Translations under genes and position numbers: made by a program
Source of the DNA: Hemerocallis citrina
Taxonomy: Eukaryota; Streptophyta; Magnoliopsida; Asparagales; Asphodelaceae
Length of the DNA: 64,000 nucleotides
Direction of reading: 5' to 3'
Assembly: GCA_017893485.1 (NCBI GenBank)
Contig: CM030368.1
Location: 175,638,004-175,702,003, forward strand
Notes under the pieces: model-generated
What the model was told of the DNA's origin: nothing
The model's database searches: none
Seen by the model: only the letters and a program-made list of their open reading frames with translations
Shown: one piece after another, positions 23,373-34,405 of the stretch
Numbering within the stretch: position 1 is the stretch's first letter
Layout: the number at the start of each line of letters is the position of its first letter

Positions 23373-23544
23373 GGAAAAAAGGGGTATGAGCAACTTGCTC
23401 ATTTAGTAAATAAGTAATTGATGATGTGGCATACATGTGATTGGAAAAACCTTAAAAGAGTTAGTTGTCCAATGTATCACATGCATGCCACATAATCAAT
23501 TGCTCATTTATTAAATGAGCAAGTTGCTCATATCCCTTTTACCC
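23373..23544. mobile_element. MULE-type MITE, 172 bp (TGAGCAACTTGCTCA family)
   Basis: Near-perfect foldback. The left arm reads GGTATGAGCAACTTGCTC then ATTTAGTAAAT, and the right arm is its complement. The flanks are identical 9-bp ATACTTTAT (23364-23372 and 23545-23553), which points to Mutator-type transposase. It is nested in the copia element between gag and integrase. Another full copy sits at 49514-49685 and a fragment at 46594-46672. Confidence 0.93.
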
Positions 23545-23985
23545 ATACTTTATTACATCTGTTAGCAAGGAGTAAACATGATTTATTTCTATTTAGTACA
23601 GTGCATACCTTTTTATCAAAAGTAACAGTATAACCTTTATCGCATAACTGACTAACGCTAAGTAAATTGTGTTTCAAACCTCTTACAATAGAATATCCTC
23701 AATGGAGCATGATGAACCAATGTTTATTTTACCTTTAACGATGGTCTGACCAGTGCTATTATCTCCAAAGATGATGTCCTTCCCTCTTTTCCTTGATAGT
23801 GAAGCAAAGTATTTATTGTCACCTGTCATATGGTTTGAGCATCCACTATCAAGGTACCACCGATCTTTAGTCTTGATACGTCTATGTACCTACATCAAGA
23901 TTATTATGTATAATTTTAGGTGCCCAAGTTTGTATGGAACCTGCATTTACATTTTTTCTTACCCAAACAAAATTAGTATTCCTTT

Positions 23986-25700
23986 TTAATGAACAATTAT
24001 AAGAAATATGTCATAATTTACAGCAATAGTGACATGTAATATGATTATGCATTGGATCATGCACACGTGCATAGTTTTGTGTTGAATTGTAGTTATTTTG
24101 GTCACTATGCATATGTGTATGACAGGATTGCTTAGAATTTTGATGTGTATTGGCTCATTGTAACCAAGTCCTCGATTATCATGATATGATCTTGAATTCT
24201 TTGTAATAAGATAACTGGGCCTTTCATATTTTTCAACAATTTTTTCGAGCTCAATTATTCTATTACAAAGCATTTTTCTAGTCTTCTCGTCGTTTTTGGT
24301 GTTCCAACAAAGTGTGTCTTGGGTAGCATCAAGTATTCTATTTTGTTCGAGTGCTTCTTTACAACCTCCCATTATCTCATCAAATTTTCTTTTGCAATCA
24401 TTTAAATCATCAGTGAGTTTAGCAATATAAACAGATTTCTCATGAATTTCTCTTAGATTTTCATTATGTGTTGCTAAGGATTCTTGAATCTGTTGTTTTA
24501 AATACTCATTTTCCTCTATCAACACATCATGGTTTTTTCTAAATGACTCGATTTTTTTAATAATCAAAGAATATTTATTTTTAAATTTTTGATTTTTAGC
24601 AATGCAAGAGTCATGTGATTCATTTGACATTTGTTTATATTGTCTCAATTCACGACTTAATTTCTTTGCATAATCTTTTAAACCATTACACATGTCAACT
24701 AAATCATCATAGGTGGGTTCTTCGATTACCTCTTCTTGGGGTGGTGATTGCACCTCACCATTTTCAAGAGCCATGAATCCAAAGTTGTTGTGGTCTTGCT
24801 CTTTATCGCTGGAATCTAAATCTAGCCATATTGCCTTTAATGCCTTCTTTCTCAATCCTTGGTTGGAGTGGTAGTATTCCTTGTTTCTGTCTTGTGAGAT
24901 GTGACAGTTTGCGCAAATATGTCCTGGCTTCTTGCATTTGTAACATATGTCATCTTTATCATTTTCTCTTCCTCCTTGAGACCTGCTATATTTTTTGTGT
25001 TTGAGATACTTACGGAACTGTTTGGACAATATCGCGATATCTTTATCTAATTCTTCATGACCTGACTCTGCTTTTGAAGATCACGAAGTTTATGCATTCA
25101 GGGCAATAGTCTTTTCTTCAGTTTTGGGTTCAATCCCAATGTTCTACCCGTAATTCTTGGTTTCGGTCATTTCCATCTCATACGTCTTCAATTTTCCTTG
25201 AAAAATGAGTCAAACATTTATTCTTCAAGCGTCTCCCTCATTGCAGCGGCTTTTACGTCCCATTCAGACGTGAGACAGCTCATGAGTTTTCCGACCTTTC
25301 GATCATCATTCAATACCTTACCTAAGCTCTCAAGTTCATGTGCAATAATGTCGAAGCAGGCAAGCATCTGATCTACGTTTTTTCCTAGCAGCATATGAAA
25401 AACATCAAACTTATAAAAGCATAAATTAATTTTTGCATTTACCTCAGATGCAGCTCCTTCATACCGTTTTAGCATGTTGTTCCAAATTTCATACGCCGTC
25501 TTTCAATTTCGCTCACATCGCATCAACTCTTTATTGTTTAGGTCTGCATAGAGTGCGGTCATAGCTTTGAAATTTGTAGTTTTTAGTGCTAGCTTAGCTT
25601 TTGTGAAAGTCCTCTTTCCGTTACTGACAAGAATATCTATTTTGTTTATGTATACGTTCCATACTTCTTCTCCAAGCATTTGAAAAAAATTTCACATACG
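23986..25700 (-). pseudogene. Copia gag polyprotein with zinc knuckle
   Basis: The N-terminal part (25700-25218) carries the UBN2/gag features RYEGAASEVNAKI, LESLGKVLND and LTSEWDVKAAAM. After a stop, a 347-codon frame from 25029 contains the knuckle CYKCKKPGHICANC near its start and then a long charged coiled-coil region. It ends at 23986, before the pre-integrase region, with the protease segment too eroded to identify. Confidence 0.85.
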
Positions 25701-25859
25701 AACTTTTCAAACATCATAGCATTTTCCATCAAAATAAGGTGAACGTGTTAGACCTGTCCCATTGGAGATAAATGGCTCCGACGACTACAAGTTTTCGAGA
25801 GGAGGGATTTCGGCCATTGGACCTTTTACTCAAGCTTTTAAGCTTTTAATAAGTACCTC

Positions 25860-25871
25860 GCTCTGATACCA
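25860..25871 (-). other. Primer binding site (initiator Met tRNA) of the copia element
   Basis: Plus strand GCTCTGATACCA reads TGGTATCAGAGC on the minus strand, one base inside the LTR end. It fixes the element's orientation. Confidence 0.9.
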
Positions 25872-25872
25872 C

Positions 25873-26873
25873 TGTAAATCACCCTAGGGGGGGGGGGAGG
25901 GTGAATAGGGTGATTGTGCAGAAATTAAAAATTTAAATAAAATGAGTAAAGTAAAAGGATAAAGTAAGAGAAAGCAAACAGAGTAACGAGTAAGACATAG
26001 CAATATAACGTGGTTCGACTCCCAGGTCTATGTCTACACCACCTACTTGTAGCAATTCTCTACCATAAGCGTTCCACTATACTTTAAACCCTTGTACAGT
26101 GATTTTCATAATTCAGGCCGAGAGACATATTACACCCGCAAGGCTTCTTCAACTAAGTCCCACAAAACTCACTGAAGTGGAAAAGAAAGAAAAACTCTCA
26201 AGATCTAAAACGACCTTGATTGAAGAAAATAATAAAATCTCTCACACTCGGAGTATTGATTGAATGATTAGTTCAGAAGAGTTATGATTGCAAGGGATGA
26301 AGAATAGACTGTGAGTTCACCTCAATTTATAGAGTAGGGAAATGTATCTTTCCGAAAATGAAAAGATATTTTCGAAATAGTCAGATATGGACTTGGACGG
26401 TCGACCGTAATGATGGACAGGCGACAGTTCATCTTTTAACTCGTAAGGAGAGCGATGACCGGTCGACTGACTCATCTTTTCCACAGAGATCAGCGGTCGA
26501 CTATTGTGACAGTCAACTATCATTTCGTGCGGTTGACTGCTGTCGTGCAGATTCGACTTTTATTTAGCGATTTCACTTTATATTCTTTTCAAAACTAATT
26601 TATCAATCAATAGTACTTTACATATATTCTCCTTACATAAGAAGAAATAAATCAACTATTTTTTCTGACATTTTTGATGATTTGAAGCACATGTTTCTTG
26701 TGAAGCACTCTTTCTTGATTCTCCAATCCTTTCTTATTCATGCATCTTTTGTTTGTTTTTGAATCTTTTGATTCTTTTATTTTGATGTTCCTTTTCCTGT
26801 TTTTCCTGCAAATCTTAACTAAAGATAATAGTTGTAAATGATACGTTTTGTGCACACCATACTTAGGCCAACA
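25873..26873 (-). repeat. 5' LTR of the copia element
   Basis: It is the partner of the left LTR, clearly diverged by point changes and small indels; a run of G at 25888-25898 is longer here. Several GTCGAC motifs of the left LTR are altered (for example GGCGACAG and GTCAACT), so the motif is decaying at a CG site. The divergence implies an older insertion than the gypsy element. Confidence 0.88.
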
Positions 26874-26911
26874 TAAACTTCCATTTATGTGCATCATAAT
26901 AGCATAGTTTC

Positions 26912-27505
26912 GTGGTGAAGAATATAGTTGGGTCTCATACTTGTACGAATCCCACATTGAATCAGGACCACTGTAAAGTTGATTCTAACCTTGTTTGCAA
27001 TTTGATTGTGAGTGTGATGAAGTCTGAGATAGGTTTAACACCGCGGGCAATTATTGAGATAGTGAAACTACAATATAATTATCAGATTTCATATAAGAAG
27101 GTTTGGATTACAAAACAAAAAGCAATTGAGAGGTTGTTCGGTACCTTCGAAGAAGCATATACGAAGTTTTCTTTTCTTCTATCAGCAATACAAGCAGCAA
27201 ATCCAGGAACTGTTGTCCACTGGGATAAATATCAGTCTGGTCCTAGCGAGAAAATATTTAAGAAAGTATTTTGGGCATTTGGTGCTTCGATTGAAGATTT
27301 CAAGTCTTGCAGACCTGTTATTAGTATTGATGGAACTCACTTGTACGGTAAGTACAAGGGTTGTTTGTTAATTGTTGTTTCTCCGGATGCGAATGATAGC
27401 TTATTTCCCTTTGAATTTGCATTAGTTGATGGAGAGAGTATAAATACTTGGACATGGTTCATGAGTTGCATTCGGTATTTTGTCAAAATTTTCACATTCC
27501 ATTGA
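26912..27505 (+). pseudogene. MuDR-type transposase, central part with first catalytic Asp
   Basis: An open frame of 197 codons: SHTCTNPTLNQDHCKVDSNL and EIGLTPRAIIEIVKL (end of the DNA-binding region), then the catalytic domain with FGASIEDFKSCRPVISIDGT, HLYGKYKGCLLIVVSPDAND and LFPFEFALVDGES. The Asp in SIDGTHL is the expected first catalytic residue. The frame breaks off after WFMSCIRYFV at an inversion junction near 27505, so the second Asp, the Glu and the SWIM finger are missing. It starts at about the position in the protein where the copy at 15702-16942 ends. Confidence 0.85.
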
Positions 27506-27675
27506 TTCCTATCCCAATTAGTAACTTCATAAATTTTCTTAACTATTTCTGTAAATGTAATGGTACGAGGTAACCAAACTATTTCAGGATCAACGACACT
27601 ATACCAACCACCTATCTTTGGATCACGAATTATTTCACAACCAAAGTATAACCAAATAGGAATATCGTAATTCAT
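27500..27675 (-). pseudogene. MuDR-type transposase, N-terminal part, inverted
   Basis: On the minus strand, ATG at 27675 begins IPIWLYFGCEIIRDPKIGGW and continues to KIYEVTNWDRNQWNVKIL. It aligns by eye with the N-terminus of the transposase at 16942 (YYGGEVIKDSKIG, KIYEVTNWDRSEM). It runs head-on into the central part above. Confidence 0.8.
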
Positions 27676-28325
27676 ACCTATGTATATTTATACGAAAAAT
27701 ACAAGTTATTATCTAGCCACAAACAAAACCTACAAAAATGTATAAAATAATAGGTGATATAAATCATACCTTTACAACAATATTCGGAAGGATATAGCCG
27801 TAGATATATAGGTAGAAGAGTTGAAGTTGCTATCCTCTTGAAGTTTATCAAAATTTATAATTATGGATATTTCGGAAGATGGGCTTAGAGTTTTGAGAGT
27901 GGAAGGTGAGAGGGTTGGGAAATATTAAGTGAATATATTTAGATTTATAGGAGATTTTATGGGTAGGAGGTCGATTTTGGGAGGCTAAGGTTTTGGGTTT
28001 CGGGGTTAGAAGAGGAAGAGGAAGATAGATAGTTGAAAGATAGGGTGAGGTCGAAATTCGAGCTTGGGAGATTAAAAACCCCCAAACGACACTCGCTGTC
28101 TCAAAAAACGAGTTTGGGAAAAAACCCATAGTTTTTTGAGACAACGAGTCTTGGCCAGGGAGAAATAAAAAAACCCAAGCCTTACACTCGCTGTCTAAAA
28201 AAGCGATGAGATTTTTTCCAAACTCGCTTTTTGAGACAACGAGCAGGTCGGTTTGAGAATTAAAAAAAAGTATGTCAGTTTGGGAAAAAACTTTCAAAAA
28301 GAGGACTATTTTGGGAAAAAATCAA

Positions 28326-29087
28326 GAGCATCTCCAACGGGCCTTCATTTCTTCAAAATGAAGGCCCGGTGAGGCTCCAACCATGCTTCAAAACCGGCTT
28401 CAAAATGACGGAGGGCAGCCATCGCCTTCATATTTGAAGGCTTTGGTGAGCTACTTCCAAATACTATTCACAATTTTAAATTCCCATTTTACCAATTTTT
28501 ACCTTAATATCTTTTTAAGAATTCCTTACATATCCTTTAATTAAAATGTGTAGCTATATATTTCATGAATGTATCTTATAAAATATTAATCCAAAATTTA
28601 TTATTTTGATACTTTTGAAAATGTCTCGACGATACCTTTAAAATGAGACTAATTTTGAATATTTTTTTATCGTTTGAAAAAAATAATTGATACAATATTT
28701 ATAGTTTAGATTATTTAGTTATTTTGTATTAGCTGAACATATTTTCAAAAGACTAATAAATATATTGCACCCACTCATACAATGTGATCATTAATTGAAA
28801 TAGATAAACGACAAACGTTTGACATTGAAATAATCGCTTAAAATAAAATAAATCTAATAATCTTATAATTAAATATATTTATCTGGATATTAAAGTAGTT
28901 TTACATTTTATTAGTGTTACAATTAATATATAATTTATTTTAGTTTCATTAAAAAAATTTGAATAAAATTTGACACCAACCAATTTTGAAAGAGCATGAT
29001 TAGAATTAATGAGCCTTCCACAAAAATATTCCTTTTGAAGGCCTTCAAAAATATTCAAAAATATGAATGAGATCATTGGAGAGGCTC
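28326..29087. mobile_element. MITE-like element with GAGCATCTCC ends
   Basis: Imperfect terminal inverted repeats: GAGCATCTCCAACG on the left and, read on the complement, GAGCCTCTCCAATG on the right. The repeated GCCTTCA/TGAAGGC arms near both ends add further inverted structure. The interior is AT-rich and non-coding. I could not read a convincing TSD, so superfamily and exact limits are open. Confidence 0.55.
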
Positions 29088-29362
29088 AAATGATACCACA
29101 TTGAAACTTCTTCTGTCAGTTCTTTAGTCAAAATCAGTAAGTTAAGCTGTCTCCCTCTTTCTCAGCCAATGGCATGTGCTACATTTAAAGTTTCCGTACA
29201 TCATAATTACTTATTACTTGTCATGTTTCCACTTTCTCGTACCTTTGTTGATCTAATGCATTTTAGTTAATGATCATCATCCAATCTTATGAAAAAGATT
29301 ATTATTAACCTAACTAATCACAACTTTAGTCTCGTCAGAAAGAAAAAGACTTTACTCACTGA

Positions 29363-29543
29363 TTCCAACTTTTCAATAGAAAAACAAAATTTATCTACCA
29401 AAAAAGCATACAATTCTTTGAAAATGTTACTGATGAGGCTTTGCGTTTGGTGTTGAATGGTGGATTCTGGTCCCAAGTTGTAAGATGTAAACCCGAGGAA
29501 TATCGTCAGCTGACCTCAACTGTGGGCATTTCTGCTAGTTGCT
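29363..29543 (+). CDS. Orphan coding segment, possible terminal exon
   Basis: An open frame of about 60 codons without ATG contains VTDEALRLVLNGGFWSQVV then RCKPEEYRQLTSTVGI and ends SASC at a TAA stop. Its composition looks like real protein rather than AT-rich noise. I do not recognise the family. The frame ends 8 bases before the motif where MULE B inserted. It may be the last exon of a host gene or captured gene sequence. Confidence 0.3.
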
Positions 29544-29560
29544 AAATAGGCCGAGGGTCG

Positions 29561-30386
29561 GAAATTTTTGCCGTCATGGGTCAACTTTTGAAAATATTTG
29601 TATTTTGGGCCAGGTTCCTAACTATTAGCATTTTTTGGGCTACTTTGTGCCACGTCAGCAACGGCCGCTATTCCCAATAGCGCCCTCTTCATTTCGAGGT
29701 CGTTAATGGGAATAGCGACCTATATTTTATTTTATTTTTTTAAATTTTTTGTTTTTGGGCTACTTTTTTGAATTTTTTGTTTGCCGTCGCTATTCCCACT
29801 AGCGACCTTAGGATTAATGACATCGAATGAATGTATTGAGACACTTAGCGATTCCTAAAGAGCTTTCCCAAAAAATTTAAAACCGATGTCGCTATTGTGA
29901 ATACTAAGGTCACTATTCCCAATAGCAACCTCAGTAGAAAACACAATTTCTGTGTTCTTTATAAAATTTACAAAATAGTCATACAACTAAGGCCTCTATT
30001 CGGAATAGTGACCTTAGTATAATAAAGGTCTCTATTCTGAATAGCAACCTTAGTTTTAAAAATAAATTGATTGTCATTTTTCAGAGAGCAAAAACTCTCT
30101 AGATTTTGCTAAGTATTAGAATACAGCTCATTAAAGGTCGCTAATCCCATTAGCGACCTCATATATACTAAGGTCGCTAGTGAAAATAGCGACGGCAAAC
30201 AAAAAATTCAAAAAAAATTAAAACATAGGTCGCTATTCTCATTAGCTACCTCGAAATGAAGATGCCGCTATTGGGAATAGCGGTCGCTGCTGACGTGGCA
30301 CGAAGTAGCCCAAAAGCGCTAATAGTTGGGAAACTGACCCAAAAAAGAAAATATTTTTAAAAAGTGGCCTATGTAGGCAAAAAGCT
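29561..30386. mobile_element. Non-autonomous MULE (element B), about 0.83 kb
   Basis: Terminal inverted repeats: AAATTTTTGCCGTCATGGG on the left against CATGTAGGCAAAAAGCT-like text on the right (30370-30386), then the box CCACGTCAGCAACG (29650-29663) mirrored by CGCTGCTGACGTGGCA (30285-30300). Palindromes with arms GGTCGCTATT and AATAGCGACC recur about ten times, including 29683, 29700, 29787, 29915, 30155 and 30275. The flanks CGAGGGTCG (29552-29560) and CGAGGGGTCG (30387-30396) give a 9-10 bp TSD with one indel. No coding sequence. Confidence 0.85.
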
Positions 30387-30725
30387 CGAGGGGTCGGATT
30401 TTTTTACCAAAATGACCCACTTTTTGAAAGTATTACCCACTTTCGAAACTATTTACCAAAATAACCCCCATATAGCGAGTTTGGTGAAAATAACCTTGCT
30501 ATCTGAGATAGCGAGTGTAGGTTGAGGTGTTAAAACTTGAAGAAAAATTTCAAATTTAGACTCGCTATCTCAGATAACGAGTTTGTTTGATAGCGAGTTT
30601 GTTAAAAACAACATCGCTATCTAAGATAGCGAGTGTATGTTGAGGTGTTTCTCCACCACTTGGAGAAAACTTGAAGAAAATTCAAGTTTAGACTCGCTAT
30701 CTAAGATAGCGAGTGTGTTTATACC

Positions 30726-31410
30726 TGTTGGAATTGAGTATCATTCAAAACACTTCTCTTGTTGACAACATTGCCTTATGGCCCAACAGTTAAAGTTTTG
30801 AGTTCACATGAGGTTGGGAGTTCAATTCCTACATTCCACATAATATATATATATATATATATATATATCTAATTTTTTGAACTTTCAAAATTCAAACAGA
30901 TCAAAAGAAAAAAAAAATGTTTTTTTTCCAATCAATAATATGACTGTTTCAAGAGATTAAATGGCTTTATGTTATAGCCGTTTCAAAAATTAAATGATCT
31001 TTATTATGTAACCGTTTTTTTATTAAATGCATACACCTATTTATTCTTTCATGGTTACTGGTTATAAAAAGGTATCATTTTTTGGAAGAAAAACATAGAA
31101 AAACAAAACAGTCCTTTCTCTTCTTCTACTCTATTTTCTTGAGCTGTCTTTTGCTTTGATTTGGGTGGTGCAAGTTGGTACGTGCTGCCATTGGAGCATT
31201 AGACAACAATGTAGAAAGAAGCTCGTTGTATTCCGAGAGAAGCGTTTGGTGATCAACGATTCATCTGCAGAATTGGCCAAATAGTTTCTTAAAGAAAGTG
31301 CAATCCACGCCTCGAGCTACTTTTCACTTTCTTCCTGTTGCAAATCAACTTCAGAGTCATTCTCAGAAGGTTCATTTGGTACTCAGGTTTACCCATTTTT
31401 ATTAACAACA
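30726..31410 (+). repeat. LTR-like segment inside MULE C, related to the solo LTR at 46454
   Basis: It starts TGTTGGAATTGAGTAT and ends ATTAACAACA. It shares with 46454-47363 the text TTATGGCCCAA, a (TA)n tract, TATAAAAAG (near 31065) and the 3' part CTTTCTTCCTGTTGCA. Its flanks do not match, so the original TSD was probably lost in the duplication of this region. Confidence 0.65.
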
Positions 31411-33523
31411 CGACACACGCTAACTGAGATAGCGAGCGTCGATTGGGGAGTTTTTAAAGACTCGCTAGTTGTTTCGCATTTCTCTTCACTTCTCTCTTTC
31501 CATTCTTTCTCCCAACTCCGAAATAAACCCAAAACCCTAGCCTCCCAAATTCGTTATTTCACCAACAAAATCTGTCCAAAATCTATCGAGATTCACTTCA
31601 TCACTCACAACGCTCTCTACTCCCATACTCAAAATCCTAAACCCATCATCAAGATCCCGAATTGTACCAGTCGCTAAAATTCATGCGTATCTTAGATAGC
31701 GGCTGTGAGAATTTATAATTTTTCAGAGACTTCAAGGTCTCTGGAAACTCGCAATTCTCGCAGTCGCTATCCCAGATAGCGAGCCTTATTGAACTAGGGT
31801 CGCTTTCTGAGATAGCGAGCCTAGTTATTTTATTTTCCACAAATGTTAACAATCTCAATTTTTTCCTGTATATAATGACTTGGCTTTAAACACACATACA
31901 TTATGCCATATAATATCTCAGATAGAAATAAAGTGGCTATATCTCAAACTCAACTAAATATGCAGAATTAACTAAAATGCACAATTTGAGATCTTATATA
32001 ATGGGTTTAGGATTTTGAGTTGAAAAATACTATTGCATGTAATATTATCGTTTAACTGTTGTGACATGCAATAATAATAACTATAGCTGTTGTTTGGTGG
32101 TAGCTGCAAAGCTTTACACTCTTCATACAACAACATTCGCTAGACTCGCTATCTCGGATAGCGAATGTAGTTATACTTAATTTTTAGAAAAAAATTGAAC
32201 ATGAAATATATATAACTACACACGCTATCTGAGATAGCGAGTATAGTTCAAATGAACTCGCTATCTCTGATAGCGAGTGTTGTTGTGCTCATTTTTCAGA
32301 GAAATTTTGAACATAAAATATATACAACTATGAGATAGCAAGTCTAGTTCAACTGAATCGTTGTATCTCGGGAGAAGTGTTTGGTGATCAACGATTCATC
32401 TGCAGAATCGGCCAAATAGTTTCTTAAAGAAAGTGCAACCCACGCCTCGAGCCACTTTTTTACTTTCTTCCTGTTGCAAATCAACTTCAGAGTCATTCTC
32501 AAAAGGTTCATTTGGTACTCAGGTTTACCCATTTTTATTAACAATACGACACTCGCTAACTGAGATAGCGAGCGTCGATTGGGGAGTTTTTAAAGACTTG
32601 CTCGTTGTTTCGCATTTCTCTTCACTTCTCTCTTTCCATTCTTTCTCCCAACTCCGAAATAAACCCAAAACCCTAGCCTCCCAAATTCGTTATTTCACTA
32701 ACAAAATCCGTCCAAAATCTATTGAGATTCACTTCATCACTCACAACGCTCTCTACTCCCACACTCAAAATTCTAAACCCATCATCAAGATCCCAAATTG
32801 TACCAGTCGCTAAAATTCATGCGTATCTGAGATATCGACTGTGAAAATTTGTAATTTTTCAGAGACATCAATGTCTCTGGAAACTCGCATTTCTCGCAGT
32901 TGCTATCCCAGATAGCGAGCCTCATTGAACGAGGGTCACTTTCTGAGATAGCGAGCCTAGTTATTTTATTTTCCATAAAAGTTAACAATCTCAAATTTTC
33001 CCTGTATATATAATGACTTGGCTTTAAACACACATACATTATGCCATATAATATCTCAGATAGAAATAAAGTGGCTATATCTCAAACTCAACTAAATATG
33101 CAGAATTAACTAAAATGCACAATTCGAGATCTTGGATAATGGGTTTAGGATTTTGAGTTGAAAAATACTATTGCATGTAATATTATCGTTCAACTGTTGT
33201 GACATGCAATAATAATAACTATAGCTATTGTTTGGTGGCAGCTGCAAAACTTTACACTCTTCATACAACAACATTCGCTAGACTCGCTATCTCAGATAGA
33301 GAATATAGTTATACTTAATTTTTAGAAAAAAGTTGAACATGAAATTTATACAACTACACACGTTATCTGAGATAGCAAGTCTAGTTCAAATGAACTCGGT
33401 ATCTCCGATAGCGAGTGTTGTTGTACTCATCTCTGATAGCGAGTGTTGTTGTACTCATTTTTCAGAGAAATTTTGAACATAAAATATATAGAACTATGAG
33501 ATAGCGAGTCTAGTTCAACTGAA
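31224..33523. repeat. Tandem duplication of about 1.13 kb inside MULE C
   Basis: Text from CGTTGTATTCCGAGAGAAGC (31224) recurs from 32359 with an offset of 1135 bases and high identity, through the AAACCCTAGCCTCCC leader-like portion and the CTCGCTATCTC hairpins. The second copy carries an extra 30-base duplication around 33421-33460. All ORFs in it are antisense or composition artefacts. Confidence 0.88.
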
Positions 33524-34405
33524 CTCGCTATCTCGGATAGCGAGTGTAGGTCTATATATTTGCATGTTTAAATATTTTCTAAAGAATAAGTACAACTGTA
33601 CTCACTATCTGAGATAGCGATGTCTGTTGAAATAGACTCGCTATCTGAGATAGCGAGTATAGTTATATACATTTTAGGTAGAAATTGCATATTTAAAATT
33701 TCTCTAAAAAATGAGTACAACTAGACTCACTATCTGAGATAGCAATCTCAGTTGAACTAGACTCGCTATTTGCAATAGCGAGTGTAGTTATATACATTTC
33801 AGATAAAAATTGTATGTTCATATTTTCTAAAAAATGAGCACAACTACACTCGCTATCTAAGATAGCGAGTTCATTTGAACTAGACTCGCTATCTCAGATA
33901 GCAAGTAGGTCAATTTGGTAAATAGTTTTGAAAGTGGGTCAGTTTGGTAAATACTTTCACAAAGTGGGTTATTTTGGTAAAGAATACGAGGGGTCGCAGG
34001 GGCAGTATCCCCTGAGCCGCATTTTTTGGGTCACTATGTAATAGTATTTCTATAATTTTGATTTCATTAGGGTTAATTAGGGCTTCTGAGTTTTTCCTGT
34101 GAATATGTTTTTTTTTGAAATAAAAGTGACCTAAGTCACCAATCTCATTAATGAAAAATTAACGGGATTACAACAAAAGTCCAACATCATAACAAAAGCC
34201 CTACATCATTGCTTACATCATACTGTGCACGTCGGCACCGAATACAACAATTCTATTACAACCTAGCATCTATGATAATGACAATTACAATTAAGAAGCC
34301 CTAAGGCATACAAAAGTTACATGGCGTGCTGGATCACAGCTATCTCCTACATGATCGAACTCAAAAGAACTAGCCACCGGAAACCTGCATTCCGGTCCAT
34401 CCCGA

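Larger units (their letters stand above)
18841..26873 (-). mobile_element. Ty1/copia LTR retrotransposon, decayed, minus strand
   Basis: Direct LTRs lie at 18841-19875 and 25873-26873. In minus orientation, a Met-tRNA primer site sits beside the right LTR and a polypurine tract beside the left. Between them, in copia order, are gag with a CCHC knuckle, GAG-pre-integrase, integrase, reverse transcriptase (YVDD) and RNase H. All ORFs are broken by stops and shifts. The flanks TGAAC and TAAAC (18836-18840 and 26874-26878) match at 4 of 5 bases, an acceptable TSD. A 172-bp MITE is nested inside. Integrase placed before RT makes it Ty1/copia rather than gypsy. Confidence 0.92.
26874..28322. mobile_element. 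MULE relic with inverted coding segments
   Basis: Two parts of one transposase type lie here in opposite orientation, followed by a MULE-like right end. From 28090 to 28322 the sequence has hairpin units with arms such as CTCGCTGTCT and GAGACAACGAG, then AACTTTCAAAAAGAGGACTA and TTTTGGGAAAAAA, comparable to the end of PMD-MULE 1. The left end is lost at the copia junction, so I can show no TSD. Confidence 0.7.
30397..33986. mobile_element. Non-autonomous MULE (element C), 3.59 kb
   Basis: The ends read TACCAAAATGACCCAC (30405 on) and GTGGGTTATTTTGGTA (33964-33979), perfect complements, inside a perfect 10-bp TSD CGAGGGGTCG (30387-30396 and 33987-33996). The subterminal regions hold more than twenty palindromes of the form CTCGCTATCTGAGATAGCGA. 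The inside has an LTR-like segment, a tandem duplication of about 1.1 kb and C-rich leader-like text, but no transposase. The outer phrases (GGTAAATAGTTTTGAAAGTG) match eroded pieces at 8340 and 41860. Confidence 0.92.

Noticed and set aside
30770..30835. tRNA gene
   Set aside because: A- and B-box-like words are present, but there is no acceptor stem, anticodon loop or cloverleaf pairing; the same text is part of a repeated LTR.
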